Assembly (NCBI GenBank): GCA_020466095.1
Contig: CM035808.1
Span: 81,756,779-81,820,778, forward strand
Length of the DNA: 64,000 nucleotides
Direction: 5' to 3'
From: Chlorops oryzae
Lineage: Eukaryota > Arthropoda > Insecta > Diptera > Chloropidae
Shown here: positions 1-10,700 of the stretch, one piece after another
How the letters are laid out: every line of letters begins with the position of its first letter
Numbering within the stretch: the stretch's first letter is position 1
Made by a program: the position numbers and the translations under genes
The notes under the pieces: model-generated
What the model was told of the DNA's origin: nothing
The model's input: only the letters and a program-made list of their open reading frames with translations
Databases searched by the model: none

Positions 1-56
1 ATTGCAACGCTCCTGAACTCTCGGAGCTCAGTTCAACGAATTTTGTAATTGTTTCG

Positions 57-935
57 CTAGACTGAGCTGAACTGGCCTGCCCTCATAAGCATTTTTACTT
101 CGTCCGACCTTGAATTCGTCTTCATGGCCTTGGCAACCGATTGAGCTGAGTATGTTTTCGCCAATTCGCTTGACATACCGTCTGCTTTATATGCACATTC
201 AAGCTGTTGAGCGAGTGCTTCGATTTCTTTAGCAAAATCAATGTCGCTTTTGTTTTGTTGCTTTACGCTGAGCAATCTAGCTGAGATACTTTGAGAGGAC
301 TCATATTTCACATTAGCAGTGAGGGTTCTTTTTATGTCTTCTATAGTGAGCTCATTGGATAGCAGTCTGCTTGCGTTTTTTGACAATTTCGTTTTTATCA
401 ATGAAATCACTATGGATTCATGTGTCTCTTTAATTGAGTTTAGGAGGTCTAACGAGTTAATGAACTGAGTCAGGTTTTCTGCTTTACCATCAAATTCAGG
501 TAGCAGTTTTGTTGCTATATTTATAAATTCAATGGGCGTCATGGTGTTAGTTGTTTCTTTATGTGCTGTTTCTGATTCAACGTCTGAGATTTCGCTATCG
601 CTAACCGATGGCAGTGTTAAGTTGAGAATGCTTGTTAGACCTGTAGGTATTCGTTGTGGGATTTGGAGTCGGTCAAAAAGGGTTGTTAGTCTAGTTTTTA
701 TTGACGATGAATATTTTGTGAATTCGATTTGGTGAGTGTAATTTAGGAAAGGGTAAATTGTTCTACCTAAACTAGCTAGTGTGTTGTGGGTATATATTAG
801 TGTGTGTAAGTGTTTAATCTGTGTATTTCTTGAAGGTAGATTTGTTTTGTTTAAGCATTTATATGCTTTGTCGAAATTTGTTTTTACTTTTTGTAGTTTG
901 TTTAATACTTCTTCCCAGGAAACTGAATTGCTCAT
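57..935 (-). CDS. gag: Gag of a 412/mdg1-clade gypsy element, 3' part broken
   Basis: Encodes 292 residues of a retrotransposon structural protein (capsid precursor). It aligns by eye along its length with the intact gag at 6516-7760: both have a conserved core around EFDGKAENLTQFINSLDLL / DFDGRPQNLQSFIDSLEIV and a shared MRAGQF / MKTGQF block. The stop at 57-59 is premature: the matching sequence (ITKFVELSS) resumes in another frame immediately downstream and runs off the window edge, so a one-base frameshift is likely. The start ATG at 935 lies 17 nt after the stop of a small membrane ORF, the same order as in the intact element. Divergence from the 6516 copy is large, so this is a different family of the same clade. 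Function is inferred from this paralogy. Confidence 0.85.
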   Translation of the reverse strand: MSNSVSWEEVLNKLQKVKTNFDKAYKCLNKTNLPSRNTQIKHLHTLIYTHNTLASLGRTIYPFLNYTHQIEFTKYSSSIKTRLTTLFDRLQIPQRIPTGLTSILNLTLPSVSDSEISDVESETAHKETTNTMTPIEFINIATKLLPEFDGKAENLTQFINSLDLLNSIKETHESIVISLIKTKLSKNASRLLSNELTIEDIKRTLTANVKYESSQSISARLLSVKQQNKSDIDFAKEIEALAQQLECAYKADGMSSELAKTYSAQSVAKAMKTNSRSDEVKMLMRAGQFSSV

Positions 936-952
936 TTATGGATTAGACTAGA

Positions 953-1225
953 TTAGATTCTTGGCTGAAGAGGTACTCTATTGTACTTATTTTTTAAATG
1001 ATTTTTTATTAGGGAGTAAATGACAGTAATGACCAATAATATTATAATGATGGCTGCCACGTGCAAAATATTGATTCCTGATTCACTTTTGTTATAGATT
1101 ATGTGGTTGTTGTCATAAATTTTCTCTTCAAGGTTTTCTATTCTAATATTTTGGCTATCTTTGCCTACTTCATACCCGGATACTGCTATGAGGATAGCGC
1201 TAAGCGCTTTTTTCCACCAGGACAT
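953..1225 (-). CDS. Small membrane-segment ORF upstream of gag
   Basis: A 90-residue frame starting MSWWKKALS. It has a weakly hydrophobic N-terminal stretch and one clear transmembrane-like segment (HVAAIIIILLVITVIYSLI) near the C-terminus followed by basic residues. It occupies the same slot as the 70-residue ORF at 6301-6513: directly before gag and after a leader ORF. Sequence identity between the two is low, but size, position and single hydrophobic segment agree. The reading frame is open further upstream to 1339, but that extension is low complexity, so I chose the ATG at 1225. Function unknown; a membrane-anchored accessory product of the retrotransposon is an inference. Confidence 0.55.
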   Translation of the reverse strand: MSWWKKALSAILIAVSGYEVGKDSQNIRIENLEEKIYDNNHIIYNKSESGINILHVAAIIIILLVITVIYSLIKNHLKNKYNRVPLQPRI

Positions 1226-1514
1226 GTTGTAATAGTAAGAAACGATGACAAGACTGATTTTGGGATTTTTAAAGATGTAAACGTGAAAAGAAAGAGGAAA
1301 AAAAATTTTTTTTTTTTCGAGCTTGTGGGAAAAGCGCAATCGATATTAAAACGTTATGCTAGGTATGTTACTTTCTCTATAACTTTCTTTAGAATTTAAA
1401 AAATTTTTTCGAGCCTCTTTTTATTTTATTTTATTTTATTTTAAATATTAATGATTAAGTACATCCTGTGGACAAATTGGTGATAGCAGCGAATTACCGC
1501 CTCTATGCTATTCA

Positions 1515-1831
1515 TTAGTTTGCAGCAGGGTGCTGTTCAGCACTCCTTTGGTATAAGATGGCCTCAATTTGACCAACCTTTCTCCAGTTTTCCGAAAGGA
1601 TTTTTGGGTCTGTGGTCCTTGTTGCTTGATTTATTAAGTCTGCTCTCATTCGTCTAAGGCGGTTCTTCACGCCTCCTCGTCGCTTAGGTCGTTTTTGGAT
1701 TGGTATTCTGGTTAACTGTTCTTCTTCTCAGCTGCGGATTGATGTTGTCGAGCCTTATACTCCTCGACAGTGAGTGGTTTGGGTCCAGCGGTGGGGTTGT
1801 CTTCTAAAGCCTGTTTTAGCGTTATGTTCAT
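1515..1831 (-). pseudogene. Leader ORF of the minus gypsy element, frameshifted
   Basis: From an ATG at 1831 the frame reads MNITLKQALEDN then TAGPKPLTVEEYKARQ, matching TAGPRPISIREYQARQ in the intact leader ORF at 5770-6153. A frameshift near 1712 (stop TAA) breaks it. The second half continues in another frame with a basic block KRPKRRGGVKNRLRR and an NWRKVGQIEAI block, both matching the intact copy (KTPKRRGGEKNRLRR, NWKRVAEIEAA). The product would be a small, strongly basic protein. Conservation between two divergent elements indicates it is, or was, a real protein. Role unknown. Confidence 0.7.
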
Positions 1832-1940
1832 GCTAAAATCTTCCGTGAATAACTCCGCAATAAATCCAGTAAATCCCAAAAGGATTTGGGTGTTGTCCTC
1901 TGCCTTAGGATTTCGCAGGTCTTTAGTTAGATGTCCAGGA

Positions 1941-1954
1941 TGGCAGGATCGCCA
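1941..1954 (-). promoter_or_regulatory. Primer binding site of the minus gypsy element
   Basis: On the minus strand the sequence reads TGGCGATCCTGCCA, two bases after the inferred 5' LTR end (TGTAAAATTC...GGACATCA). It is almost the same tRNA-complementary sequence used by the gypsy element at 5676 and by both BEL elements in this window. This is the site where reverse transcription would start. Confidence 0.75.
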
Positions 1955-1956
1955 TA

Positions 1957-2474
1957 TGATGTCCCTTTTTAATCAGGACTTTCAGTCGGAAAGTCCTTTA
2001 TTGATGTTTATGGAACATTAGTATTTTTGGTGAAAAAAAGGAAAAAGGCAAAGTCTTTTTTCGGTGGCGGTTGCTACGCCTTATTTTATTCTTTGGCGAC
2101 TGGAACGCCTGGGTTCAAGTTTGAACATTGAATTAATTCTTAGAGCTAAAAATCTATATTTATATCATTTTTACATATGGTTCTTAGTTGCTATTTTTCG
2201 TTTGCTTATCTACGGTGTCGAATGGAAAAGGGTCACTTGGATTTTCCCAACTACCGGGGTCGTATTGCAAATGACACATGTACTGCAGTTGGTGCATTGT
2301 TCTTGCTTTGACCTTTTTTGTGTTTGAGCAATAAAGTTGATTTGAGTCATCATAAAAATGAGCATTGTTTGTAAGTGAAAGTAGTAAAAGAAAATAGCAT
2401 AACTGCCTGTGGGAAAAATCGCGTGAGTGACTTTAATTGAGTGATTAATATGAATGCCAGTAGGGAATTTTACA
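1957..2474 (-). repeat. 5' LTR of the minus-strand gypsy element
   Basis: On the minus strand it begins TGTAAAATTC (at 2474) and ends ATCA (at 1957), with an AATAAA signal shortly before the end and a PBS immediately after. About 518 bp. The outer edge is set where an interrupted gag frame of another element starts at 2475. The second LTR is outside the window, so the outer boundary and target duplication cannot be confirmed. Confidence 0.65.
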
Positions 2475-3479
2475 TAAGTGACTTTAAGTGACCGTTTGTC
2501 CATAGCAATAAAATGCATAAAAAACAGATTAACAGGCATGGCCTACATGAAAGTAAGCCAGAGATCAATAAGCAACTTAGATGAGCTTTGTGATTTGATA
2601 AAGAGAGAATTTTTAAAGAGACGAACCCTTGAAACTATTAGGTCAGAAATAGCAAGCTTAGAGCAAAATAATGACGAGAGAGCATCAGCATTCGGTGGTA
2701 GATTAGAATTTTTATTAAATTAAGCAGAAGCTTTAATTAAAAAATCCTGGAATGACATAGAAGCATCATCTGCATTAGCCGAATATAGGAAACTGGCAAC
2801 CAACAAATTCATTTTTGGGGTAAAAAATCCGTATATGCAGAATAGACTAGAAGGTTCAAAGGATAAACAAATTTCAGACTTGATAAAATTAGCAGAAGAG
2901 TCAGAAGACCTCCATGCAGAAAACAGTCGAAACATCTATTCCATAAACAAAACACCCCCAGTAGGAACACAAAAGATTAAGTGTTCTTTTTGCAATTTAG
3001 AGGGCCATACTTGGGATATCTGTGCACAAAGAAAAAATACGCCTTTTTGCACCAGTTGTGCTCAATATGGACACCAATATAGTGAACAATGTAACTATAA
3101 AAATGTTACGGCTATGAGTTTAAATCCGCAAATATGCACATATTGTGGAAAAATAGGTCATTTAGAGGTGAATTGTTTTAATAAAATGAAATCGTTATTT
3201 TGCAATATTTGTCAGTTAAATGGTCATTCGAGCAACCCCTTTTGCAGACAAAGGCAGAACACTCAGCAACAAAATAATGATTCACTTGGGCGAGTCCAGA
3301 ATCAACACAGAGGGAGAAATTTAAGTAGAATTAGAGCAGAAAATTTTAACGCGGGAGGAAATGAAAGAAACCAACCTTCGAATAACGCAAATATTCAATG
3401 TTTCAATTGCTCACAGTTTGGACATATAGCCAAATTTTGTAGAGAGCAAAAAGCGATAAATTATTGTCAGGGAAACTAG
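2475..3479 (+). pseudogene. gag: Gag with five zinc knuckles, 5' truncated, one in-frame stop
   Basis: The frame is open from the LTR boundary at 2475 and shows a capsid-like region (RSISNLDELCDLIKREF, EASSALAEYRKLA). An in-frame TAA at 2721-2723 interrupts it, then the same frame continues to 3479. The C-terminal half holds five zinc knuckles: CSFC..H..C, CTSC..H..C, CTYC..H..C, CNIC..H..C and CFNC..H..C. Three fit CX2CX4HX4C and two have five residues before the last Cys. Most gypsy-type Gag proteins carry one or two, so five is unusual. Zinc knuckles bind retroelement RNA. The missing N-terminus is explained by insertion of the minus gypsy element. The family is not identified beyond gypsy-like Gag. 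Confidence 0.8.
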
Positions 3480-4414
3480 TATCGGCCCGGTCAAGGCCAA
3501 TAGACCGGAACGCCATATTAAATGTCAAAATTTATAGGCCTAATCTAGTCTCCTCAAATAAAGAGAAAGTAGAATTCGTAGATAACAAGGAAGAAAATAA
3601 ATTAGAGGAGCTAGAATTTTCAAGTATACTCTTAGAAGAGGTAGAAGAAGATTCTAAAAGCTTTAAGCTATAAAACATAGACAGTGGAAAAGAATTATTA
3701 TGTTAAAGAAAAATGATGAAACCAAACGTAAACTTTGGCGATGTAATTATCCAAAAAGAAAATTTATATGAAATTGAAGAAAAGGGACAAGATAAAGAAA
3801 GTATCATATCTCTTGGCCAGGTAGATAATAAAAACGAACCAGCTAAAGAAGGCCAAAGAATTGAAAATTTGATGAATAAAAACGAGTCACTTCAACTCGT
3901 CGTTCCCAGCATCGATAAGATTTGTATTACAGAGACAGTTACGATCAAAGCGAGGGAAGCGAAAGTGGCACCGATTTGCTTGAAATTAGTGTTGAACGAT
4001 ATGAAAATTCAGAAAGAAGAAATTGAGGATAAGAAGGGACTATCTAGCGGTGGGGATATTGTTAATAAAAAGTTTAATGAAATGGACTACGAGTTCGACG
4101 AGGAGGTCGATAATAGCTTTTGTTGTAAAAATAGTAATAAAGAAGTTGAATTCGACAAGGAGGTCGAGGATAATGCTTTTGGTACTAGAAGAGATGATAC
4201 TAATGGTAATAAAGAAGTAGGTGAAGATATTATGAAAGAAAACCCACCAGATAGACATAGAAATCCCCATGAGAAGGAATCAGTTGAAATAGCAATATTT
4301 AATGAAGCAGCAGATTTTAGAAATTTGACGTCTTATTTCAAAAGTCCAAAGGCAATGCAAAACGCGGTAACAATTTTCTTCAATACAGTAAAAGCGGGCA
4401 GTAAAGTTTTTTAA
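3464..4414 (+). pseudogene. -1-frame ORF following the five-knuckle gag
   Basis: This frame is -1 relative to gag and overlaps its end by 16 nt, the usual layout for a gag-pol frameshift. It runs to 4414 with stops around 3671-3703. The product is rich in Glu, Lys and Asp (SILLEEVEEDSKSFKL; VEFDKEVEDNAFG) and has no recognisable protease, reverse transcriptase or integrase motif. It could be the start of a pol polyprotein whose enzymatic part has been lost, or an accessory protein. No function is assigned. Confidence 0.45.
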
Positions 4415-5136
4415 AGGCCAAATTTAAAGTCCTGGAATTTAAGATAAAACAATTAATGAATTCAAAATCTCTGGGAAAAACATTCGCCCATAACTTCAAT
4501 GTGCCGTAGTCTGATAAAAAAAACATTTTTTCCAAAACCATCTGTTTATCTCGATTCAAACGAGAGCTGACTGTTTTTATAATTATTGTCACAAAATAAA
4601 TTTCTTTTTAATATCGCTCATTGCGATATCTATATAAGGAATGGCGACGAAAAACAAATGATTGAAAAAATTTTCGGAATAGAGTTAAAAACCAAAATTG
4701 TTTTTAAAATATTTAACATACGAATTTTAAAGTTTTTGCTACATCGGTTTTATCTCATATTGTAAGGGCACCTTTATAGGCAAAGAGAGCCACGACTCTG
4801 AAACAACCAGGAGGGGCTCAGGGTACATAATATGAATTTTAATTATTTTTTAGGTTAACCAAGAAGTCGGAACAAAAAACAAAGCTATACCGAGCCGGTA
4901 GAGTAAGCAAAGCCAATTACAGTGGTGAGTATAAACAACCATATACAGATATTTACAAAATATTTGTATATACTCAGAAGACGTTCAATTCAAGGCAATA
5001 CCTTGCAAATATAGGTATTTTTGCAGTTAGATAAAATCATTTACTACTTATTTGAAAAAGAAGAGAAGAGAAAAAGAAATCGTATAAATTAAAAATTCGG
5101 AAGAAGATGAAATGAATTCATATAAAAAATATATAC
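4415..5136. other. Noncoding internal part of the older LTR element
   Basis: AT-rich sequence with no supported gene. It ends at the ATAC (5133-5136) that is duplicated after the 412-clade insertion. It probably belongs to the interior of the older LTR element, whose pol region appears deleted. Confidence 0.5.
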
Positions 5137-5675
5137 TGTAGCGTGAGCAGACGAACGCACAAACACTTCATATCGCGCACAAGCGAGCACGCAACATAAG
5201 TTATAAAAATTAGCGATAGGCACTTTGCTGACGGCCCAATATTTTCAAGTTCAAGGGCATACAAGCATTCATCGACTCTTGGTCGAATGATTACATAAAC
5301 ATTGCTTTCGACCGCTTATCCGATCACTGCGCGTGGTAAACAATTGATCCACGTTTAAGCTTCGGTCGTTTGGACAAATGCGTTATTGCCGAATTGGCAA
5401 GAATGCTACTGCATACGTTTGGTTGATGAGCGTTGCGTAGCTCAGCCGTGCTTATGCTTGTGCTGTTTAATTTGAGACGCTGTTGCTATGCTTTCCCCGA
5501 TTTCCGAATTTTAGCTGATATCGATTTTGTTTGTTTTAATTGAAATTGCAAATGTTATCAATATTGTAAGTTAGCTGTGTAAGCAATTTGTAAGTATAAA
5601 AGTAAGAAATATTCAATAAAGAAATCAATCTGATTCTAACACTCAAATCCATGCCACGAACTCATTTAGACTACA
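5137..5675 (+). repeat. 5' LTR of the 412-clade element
   Basis: Starts TGTAGCGTGAGCAGACG and ends GACTACA. It matches 11596-12134 nearly base for base, with an AATAAA signal near the 3' side (attcaataaagaaatc). Promoter activity is expected here for a gypsy LTR, but the start site is not visible. Confidence 0.95.
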
Positions 5676-5691
5676 TGGCGATCCTTGCCAG
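5676..5691 (+). promoter_or_regulatory. Primer binding site
   Basis: TGGCGATCCTTGCCAG follows the LTR directly, with no spacer. It is complementary to the 3' end of a tRNA (TGG pairs with CCA). The primer tRNA species cannot be named without the tRNA set of the genome. Confidence 0.85.
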
Positions 5692-5769
5692 TCTAAAGAG
5701 TGAAACCTCTGGAATTTGAGAAAAAAAAAGTGTGTTAAATAGTTTAAAGTTTTAATAAAGGACATATAA

Positions 5770-6153
5770 ATGCCTTTAATAATCTCGATATTACTTTCGA
5801 GAATATCCTTGACGCCAATTATCAAGGATAAGAAAAATCTTAAAGAGGCTTTGCAAGCTGACGTAACAGCAGGTCCTCGCCCAATTTCAATTCGGGAATA
5901 CCAAGCCCGGCAACTGGCAAATATCAGCAAAGCACACCGTGCAAAGAAGCATGAGGAGCGACTAACCACAATTCCAGCAGTTAAAACACCTAAACGAAGA
6001 GGAGGAGAGAAAAACAGGCTTCGACGGCTAACAGCACAACTAATACGCCAAGCAGAATCCACAACCAATGGAAACATAAAGAAGACCAACTGGAAGAGAG
6101 TAGCAGAAATTGAAGCGGCGCTACAACGCAAGAGTGCTTCACAGCACCTTTAA
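5770..6153 (+). CDS. Basic leader ORF before gag
   Basis: 127 codons between the PBS and the membrane ORF. The product is basic, with TAGPRPISIREYQARQ in the middle, then KTPKRRGGEKNRLRR and NWKRVAEIEAALQRK. The same blocks occur in the broken leader ORF of the divergent minus-strand element (1515-1831), so the protein is under conservation within the clade. The first ATG of the frame is used here. The first residues are hydrophobic and not shared, so the true start may be later. No enzymatic motif; nucleic-acid binding is a guess from charge only. Confidence 0.7.
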   Translation: MPLIISILLSRISLTPIIKDKKNLKEALQADVTAGPRPISIREYQARQLANISKAHRAKKHEERLTTIPAVKTPKRRGGEKNRLRRLTAQLIRQAESTTNGNIKKTNWKRVAEIEAALQRKSASQHL

Positions 6154-6300
6154 TATTTAAGCGAGTTAAATTATTTAGCGTAGCAAGACGCGAATTTCGC
6201 GGCTACCTGAATAAACCATTGTTTGAAAAAAAAAAATAATAAAAATGTGCAAAATGTAAAATTTTTCAAAAAATTTTTTTCCATCGATTTTTCCACCACT

Positions 6301-6513
6301 ATGGGTGGACAGCAATCAAAGATTAGCGATCCAAACGCAAACGTTGTCAACGAAGTAGAGGTGACACAGCCTAGTCTAGGATCAATAGAGGTTTTTCTCG
6401 TGATTCTAATTGTAATCGCATCCTTAGAACTTGCTCTTAAAATTTACTTAATGCACAATAGAAGCCTTAAAAAGAAATATGTTAGTAGGGCAAATGACTT
6501 GGACAAGGTTTAG
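6301..6513 (+). CDS. Small ORF with myristoylation-like start and one membrane segment
   Basis: A 70-residue frame starting MGGQQSK, which fits the N-myristoylation pattern (Gly at position 2, Ser at position 6). It has one transmembrane-like segment (VFLVILIVIASLELALKIYL) and a basic tail. The frame is open upstream to 6223, but the ATG at 6301 is preferred because it gives the acylation signal. Its stop is two bases before the gag ATG at 6516, suggesting translation by reinitiation. The same slot in the minus element (953-1225) also holds a small single-segment membrane ORF. Role unknown. Confidence 0.6.
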   Translation: MGGQQSKISDPNANVVNEVEVTQPSLGSIEVFLVILIVIASLELALKIYLMHNRSLKKKYVSRANDLDKV

Positions 6514-6515
6514 AT

Positions 6516-7760
6516 ATGGAAAGATGGTCACTTTATAGTACATATCTTGAAAGCGAAAAAGACAATTTTAAAAGAATTTACAAATTATTGAGTAGAAACC
6601 GAAACTTTAAACAAGAAACGCTAATAAAACATCTTACAGAGCTCATAGAAATTACAAACAAAATTAGAGAGTCTTTGAGTGCTCAGTGTGATAAATTACG
6701 CAAGGAGCATAGAGAATTAGCTTTGAAAACGTATTGGGATCTGAGAGATAAATTATTGAGAATTTTGGTCAAGCATAACATATGTGAAACTATTTCACAT
6801 TCTTTAACAGAAGCAATAGTGGTAGACCTAAATCAAATGAGCAGTGGCACAGAAGAGATAGAAACTGAAAGTGAAGCCGATCCTACAGGTATCAATCCAA
6901 ATATTCCAATTCAAAAAATCAATACAGAACTTAAAATGTCTCAGCAGGAGTTTTTACGGTTAGCTGCCTCAGTGGTCAGTGACTTCGATGGTCGACCTCA
7001 AAACTTACAATCTTTTATTGACTCCTTAGAAATTGTGAAAGATATTATGGGTCAACATGAACGTACAGCAGTCATTCTGGTTAAAAGTAAATTGAAAGGT
7101 GATTCCCGTAAGATCATATCAAACGAATCCACAATTAGTGAAATCATAGACAAGTTGAAATTAAAATGCAAAGGCGAATCAACAAAAGCACTGCAGTCAC
7201 GAATAAAAAATATTAAACAGGAAAAGAAAACAGCAAACGATTTCAGCACTGCAATTATTGAACTCACAAAACAGTTAGACAACTCATACATTTCCGACGG
7301 TGTACCGTCAAGTCTTGCATCCACATACTCAACTCAAGTAGCAGTTGATGCATTTAAGAGTAACGCTTCAAACGCGGAAGTTAAAATGGTCATGAAAACT
7401 GGACAGTTTGAATCCTTGGAATCAGCTATTTCCAAATTCATGGAGGCCAGCAATGACGCGGTTAACCAACCGAGCAATATAATGTTTTATAGGAACCAAC
7501 AACGACAAAGTTATAACCAAAACTATGGCTACAACTATAACAGGCGTGGTCATGGTGGCCGCGGACGAGGAAACTTTCGTGGACGCGGAAACTTTCGCGG
7601 ACGTGGACGAAATTATAGCTATAACAATAACAACAACTTTAACAGACAAAACCACCAGAACAGACAGAACACTTACACTCAGGGACAAAATAATAGAAAT
7701 GTACGAACCCTGAACAGTGAACAGCAATCGGAAAACCAAACAGCTCCACCACAGAATTAA
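6516..7760 (+). CDS. gag: Gag structural protein with RGG-box tail
   Basis: 414 residues. The N-terminal half is helical and charged. The middle contains the clade-typical core (DFDGRPQNLQSFIDSLEIV, residues about 150-175), homologous to the minus-strand gag. The C-terminus has no zinc knuckle; instead an Arg/Gly-rich block (RRGHGGRGRGNFRGRGNFRG) and Asn/Gln-rich tail probably bind RNA, as in other 412/mdg1 Gag proteins. It would form the virus-like particle. The 3' end overlaps pol by about 40 nt in a different frame. Confidence 0.93.
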   Translation: MERWSLYSTYLESEKDNFKRIYKLLSRNRNFKQETLIKHLTELIEITNKIRESLSAQCDKLRKEHRELALKTYWDLRDKLLRILVKHNICETISHSLTEAIVVDLNQMSSGTEEIETESEADPTGINPNIPIQKINTELKMSQQEFLRLAASVVSDFDGRPQNLQSFIDSLEIVKDIMGQHERTAVILVKSKLKGDSRKIISNESTISEIIDKLKLKCKGESTKALQSRIKNIKQEKKTANDFSTAIIELTKQLDNSYISDGVPSSLASTYSTQVAVDAFKSNASNAEVKMVMKTGQFESLESAISKFMEASNDAVNQPSNIMFYRNQQRQSYNQNYGYNYNRRGHGGRGRGNFRGRGNFRGRGRNYSYNNNNNFNRQNHQNRQNTYTQGQNNRNVRTLNSEQQSENQTAPPQN

Positions 7761-10700
7761 ATAGTACAATAACAAAACATCTTTACTCCTTTAATTTACA
7801 TCTTAATAGCTTCATTTCAACTAGGACACTAATTAGTGACACACTTAATACATTTTTAATCGATACAGGAGCAGATATATCAATATTTAAAATAAATCAT
7901 ACAAAAAATCAGGTACAAATAGACACTTCAAATATAACTTCAATAAACGGCGTAGGGCAAGGAACAGTAAGCACACTTGGAACTATTGAAACAGACCTTC
8001 TCTGCGAAGATTTATTAATTAAACATACATTTCATATTGTTGACAGCGATTTCCCTATACCATGCACAGGAATCTTGGGGCTGGACTTCTTAAAAAAATA
8101 CAATTGCATAATTGATTACCAAAAAACACAAGACTGGCTTATTTTGAGACCACATGATTATCATGAAGACATAGCTATTCCTATTCAAAATTCAACAAGC
8201 ATTTATTCAATATCTGTCCCGGCTAGATCTGAAGTCATTCGTTTAATAAAAATTGAAAACAATTACCCCAACGTACTAATACCACATCAGCAAATTCAGG
8301 AAGGAATTTTTATTGCTAATACAATTACTAGCCAAAACCAGGCATTTATAAGAATTGCCAACACAACAGATGAAAATACAACAATTCAAAATTTAAAAAT
8401 CAAAACTGAAAATCTAGATGACTATGAAATTGTTCAACCTACAATAAAAGTTCAAAATTCAGCCAAAATCTTAGAAAAGCTACGAAAAAATTTTCCACCA
8501 TTTGCATCTAAACAGCTAGACGAATTATGTACAAAATACATTGACATTTTTGCTTTAGAGTCAGAACAGGTTTCAACAAATAACTTCTACAAACAGGAAT
8601 TGCGTTTGAAGGATGAAGAACCAGTGTATATCAAAAACTACCGTATCCCTCACGCACACAAAGAAGAAATCACCCGACAAATAAATAAACTAATAAAAGA
8701 TGATATCATTGAACCATCAATGTCGGAATACAATAGTCCAATCTTATTAGTACCTAAAAAGTCAATTCCAGGTAACGAATCCAAACGATATAGACTAGTG
8801 GTAGACTATAGGCAAATAAATAAAAAACTCACAGCCGACAAATTCCCTTTACCACGAATAGACGACATTTTAGATCAGTTGGGTAGAGCAAAGTATTTTT
8901 CCTGTTTGGATTTAACCTCTGGATTCCACCAAATTGAATTGAAAGAAACATCAAGAAATCTTACATCCTTTTCAACCGACACTGGATCATACAGATTCAC
9001 ACGATTGCCATATGGTCTCAAGATTGCTCCAAATTCATTCCAGCGAATGATGACCCTTGCATTTTCCGGACTATCACCTGCACAGGCATTCCTTTACATG
9101 GATGATTTAGTGGTGCTGGGATGCTCAGAAAAACACATGCTTAGAAATCTGAATGACGTGTTTTCCACGTGTCGAAAATATAACTTAAAATTACATCCTG
9201 AAAAATGTCTTTTCTTTAAAACCCAAGTCACATATTTAGGCCACACATGTACAGACAAAGGCATCTTGCCTGATGAGAGTAAATTCAATGTTGTAAAAAA
9301 CTACCCAATCCCAACAAAGGCCGATGATGTCAAAAGATTCGTCGCTTTTTGCAACTACTATCGAAGATTTATACCTAATTTTGCCACATATTCAAGAATA
9401 CTCACTAGACTTTCCAGAAAAAACATACCCTTCATTTGGTCCGAACAATGCCAAAAATCATTCCAGTATTTAAAAGACTCTTTAATTAGTCCCAAAATTC
9501 TACAATATCCAGACTTCAACAAACCTTTTTATATTACTACAGACGCTAGCGGCTTTGCCTGCGGAGCAGTGTTAAGCCAACAATATGAAGACAAGCAATT
9601 ACCTGTTGCATACGCATCGCGCTCCTTCACAAAAGGAGAATGCAACAAAGCCACTATAGAAAAAGAACTTGCTGCCATTCATTGGGCAATAAAATATTTT
9701 AGACCCTACGTCTACGGAAAACAATTTATTGTCAAGACCGACCACCGACCATTAACTTACTTATTCTCAATGAAAAACCCATCTTCCAAACTAACCCGTA
9801 TCAGACTGGATTTAGAGGAGTACGATTTTGTGGTGGAGTACATAGCAGGAAAAGAAAATTCCATTGCAGATGCACTTTCACGTATCGATATTGACGATCT
9901 TAAAAAATTAACAACTGAAACTACCTCTAACATTTTTATTACAACAAGATCTATGAACAAAAACGAAATCTATAACACTGACAACAACAAATCAAGAAAA
10001 CAGCCCAAAATTAAAATATATGAAGCGCTATATAAATCAGAAGTAAAACGACATGTCCAGCTCATCTTTCTTCCTCCAAAAATAATATTAAAAAAAGGAA
10101 AAAGGATTTGTAGCATAATTAAATGCGATGACCTGATTGTTAACGGAAAAATTGACTTAGGACAATTATTTTCTAGGCTAAATGAAGAAGCCGACAGTTT
10201 AGGCATCGATAAAATGCAAATATCATTAAACGATACAATGTTTGAATATACTCATCTAGATGATTTCAAAGAAAAGGGCAACAAAATTTTAAAGCAACTG
10301 ATCATTGCATTAACACCAAAAGTCACTCAGGTTACTGATAAAGAAAGAATTAACAAAATACTTCACAAATTCCATGACGATCCCGTTCAAGGTGGCCACC
10401 CGGGCGTAAATCGCATGACAAATAAAATAAAACAAGAATACATATGGAAAAACATGACAAAAGATATTCGACAATACGTAAAGAAATGCATACAGTGTAA
10501 TAAAAACAAAACAACAACGCATATAAAAGAACCGATGACAATCACTGAAACGCCGGTTTCGGCTTTCGACATCGTCCAAATCGACACTGTTGGACCGTTG
10601 CCGAGATCCGAGGCGGGAAATGAATATGCAGTTACAATTGTGTGTAATTTGACGAAATACTTGATCGCGGTGCCAGTTCGCAGCAAACATGCGAAAGTAG

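Larger units (their letters stand above)
1..2474 (-). mobile_element. 412/mdg1-clade gypsy element, 5' part
   Basis: 5' LTR, PBS, leader ORF, membrane ORF and gag lie in the same order as in the complete copy at 5137-12134. The element runs off the left edge. It is inserted in the gag of another LTR element whose sequence starts abruptly at 2475. The frameshifts in the leader and in gag show this copy is no longer fully functional. Confidence 0.8.

Noticed and set aside
2064..2539. Short frames on both strands in the minus gypsy LTR
   Set aside because: No motif, lie within a defined LTR.
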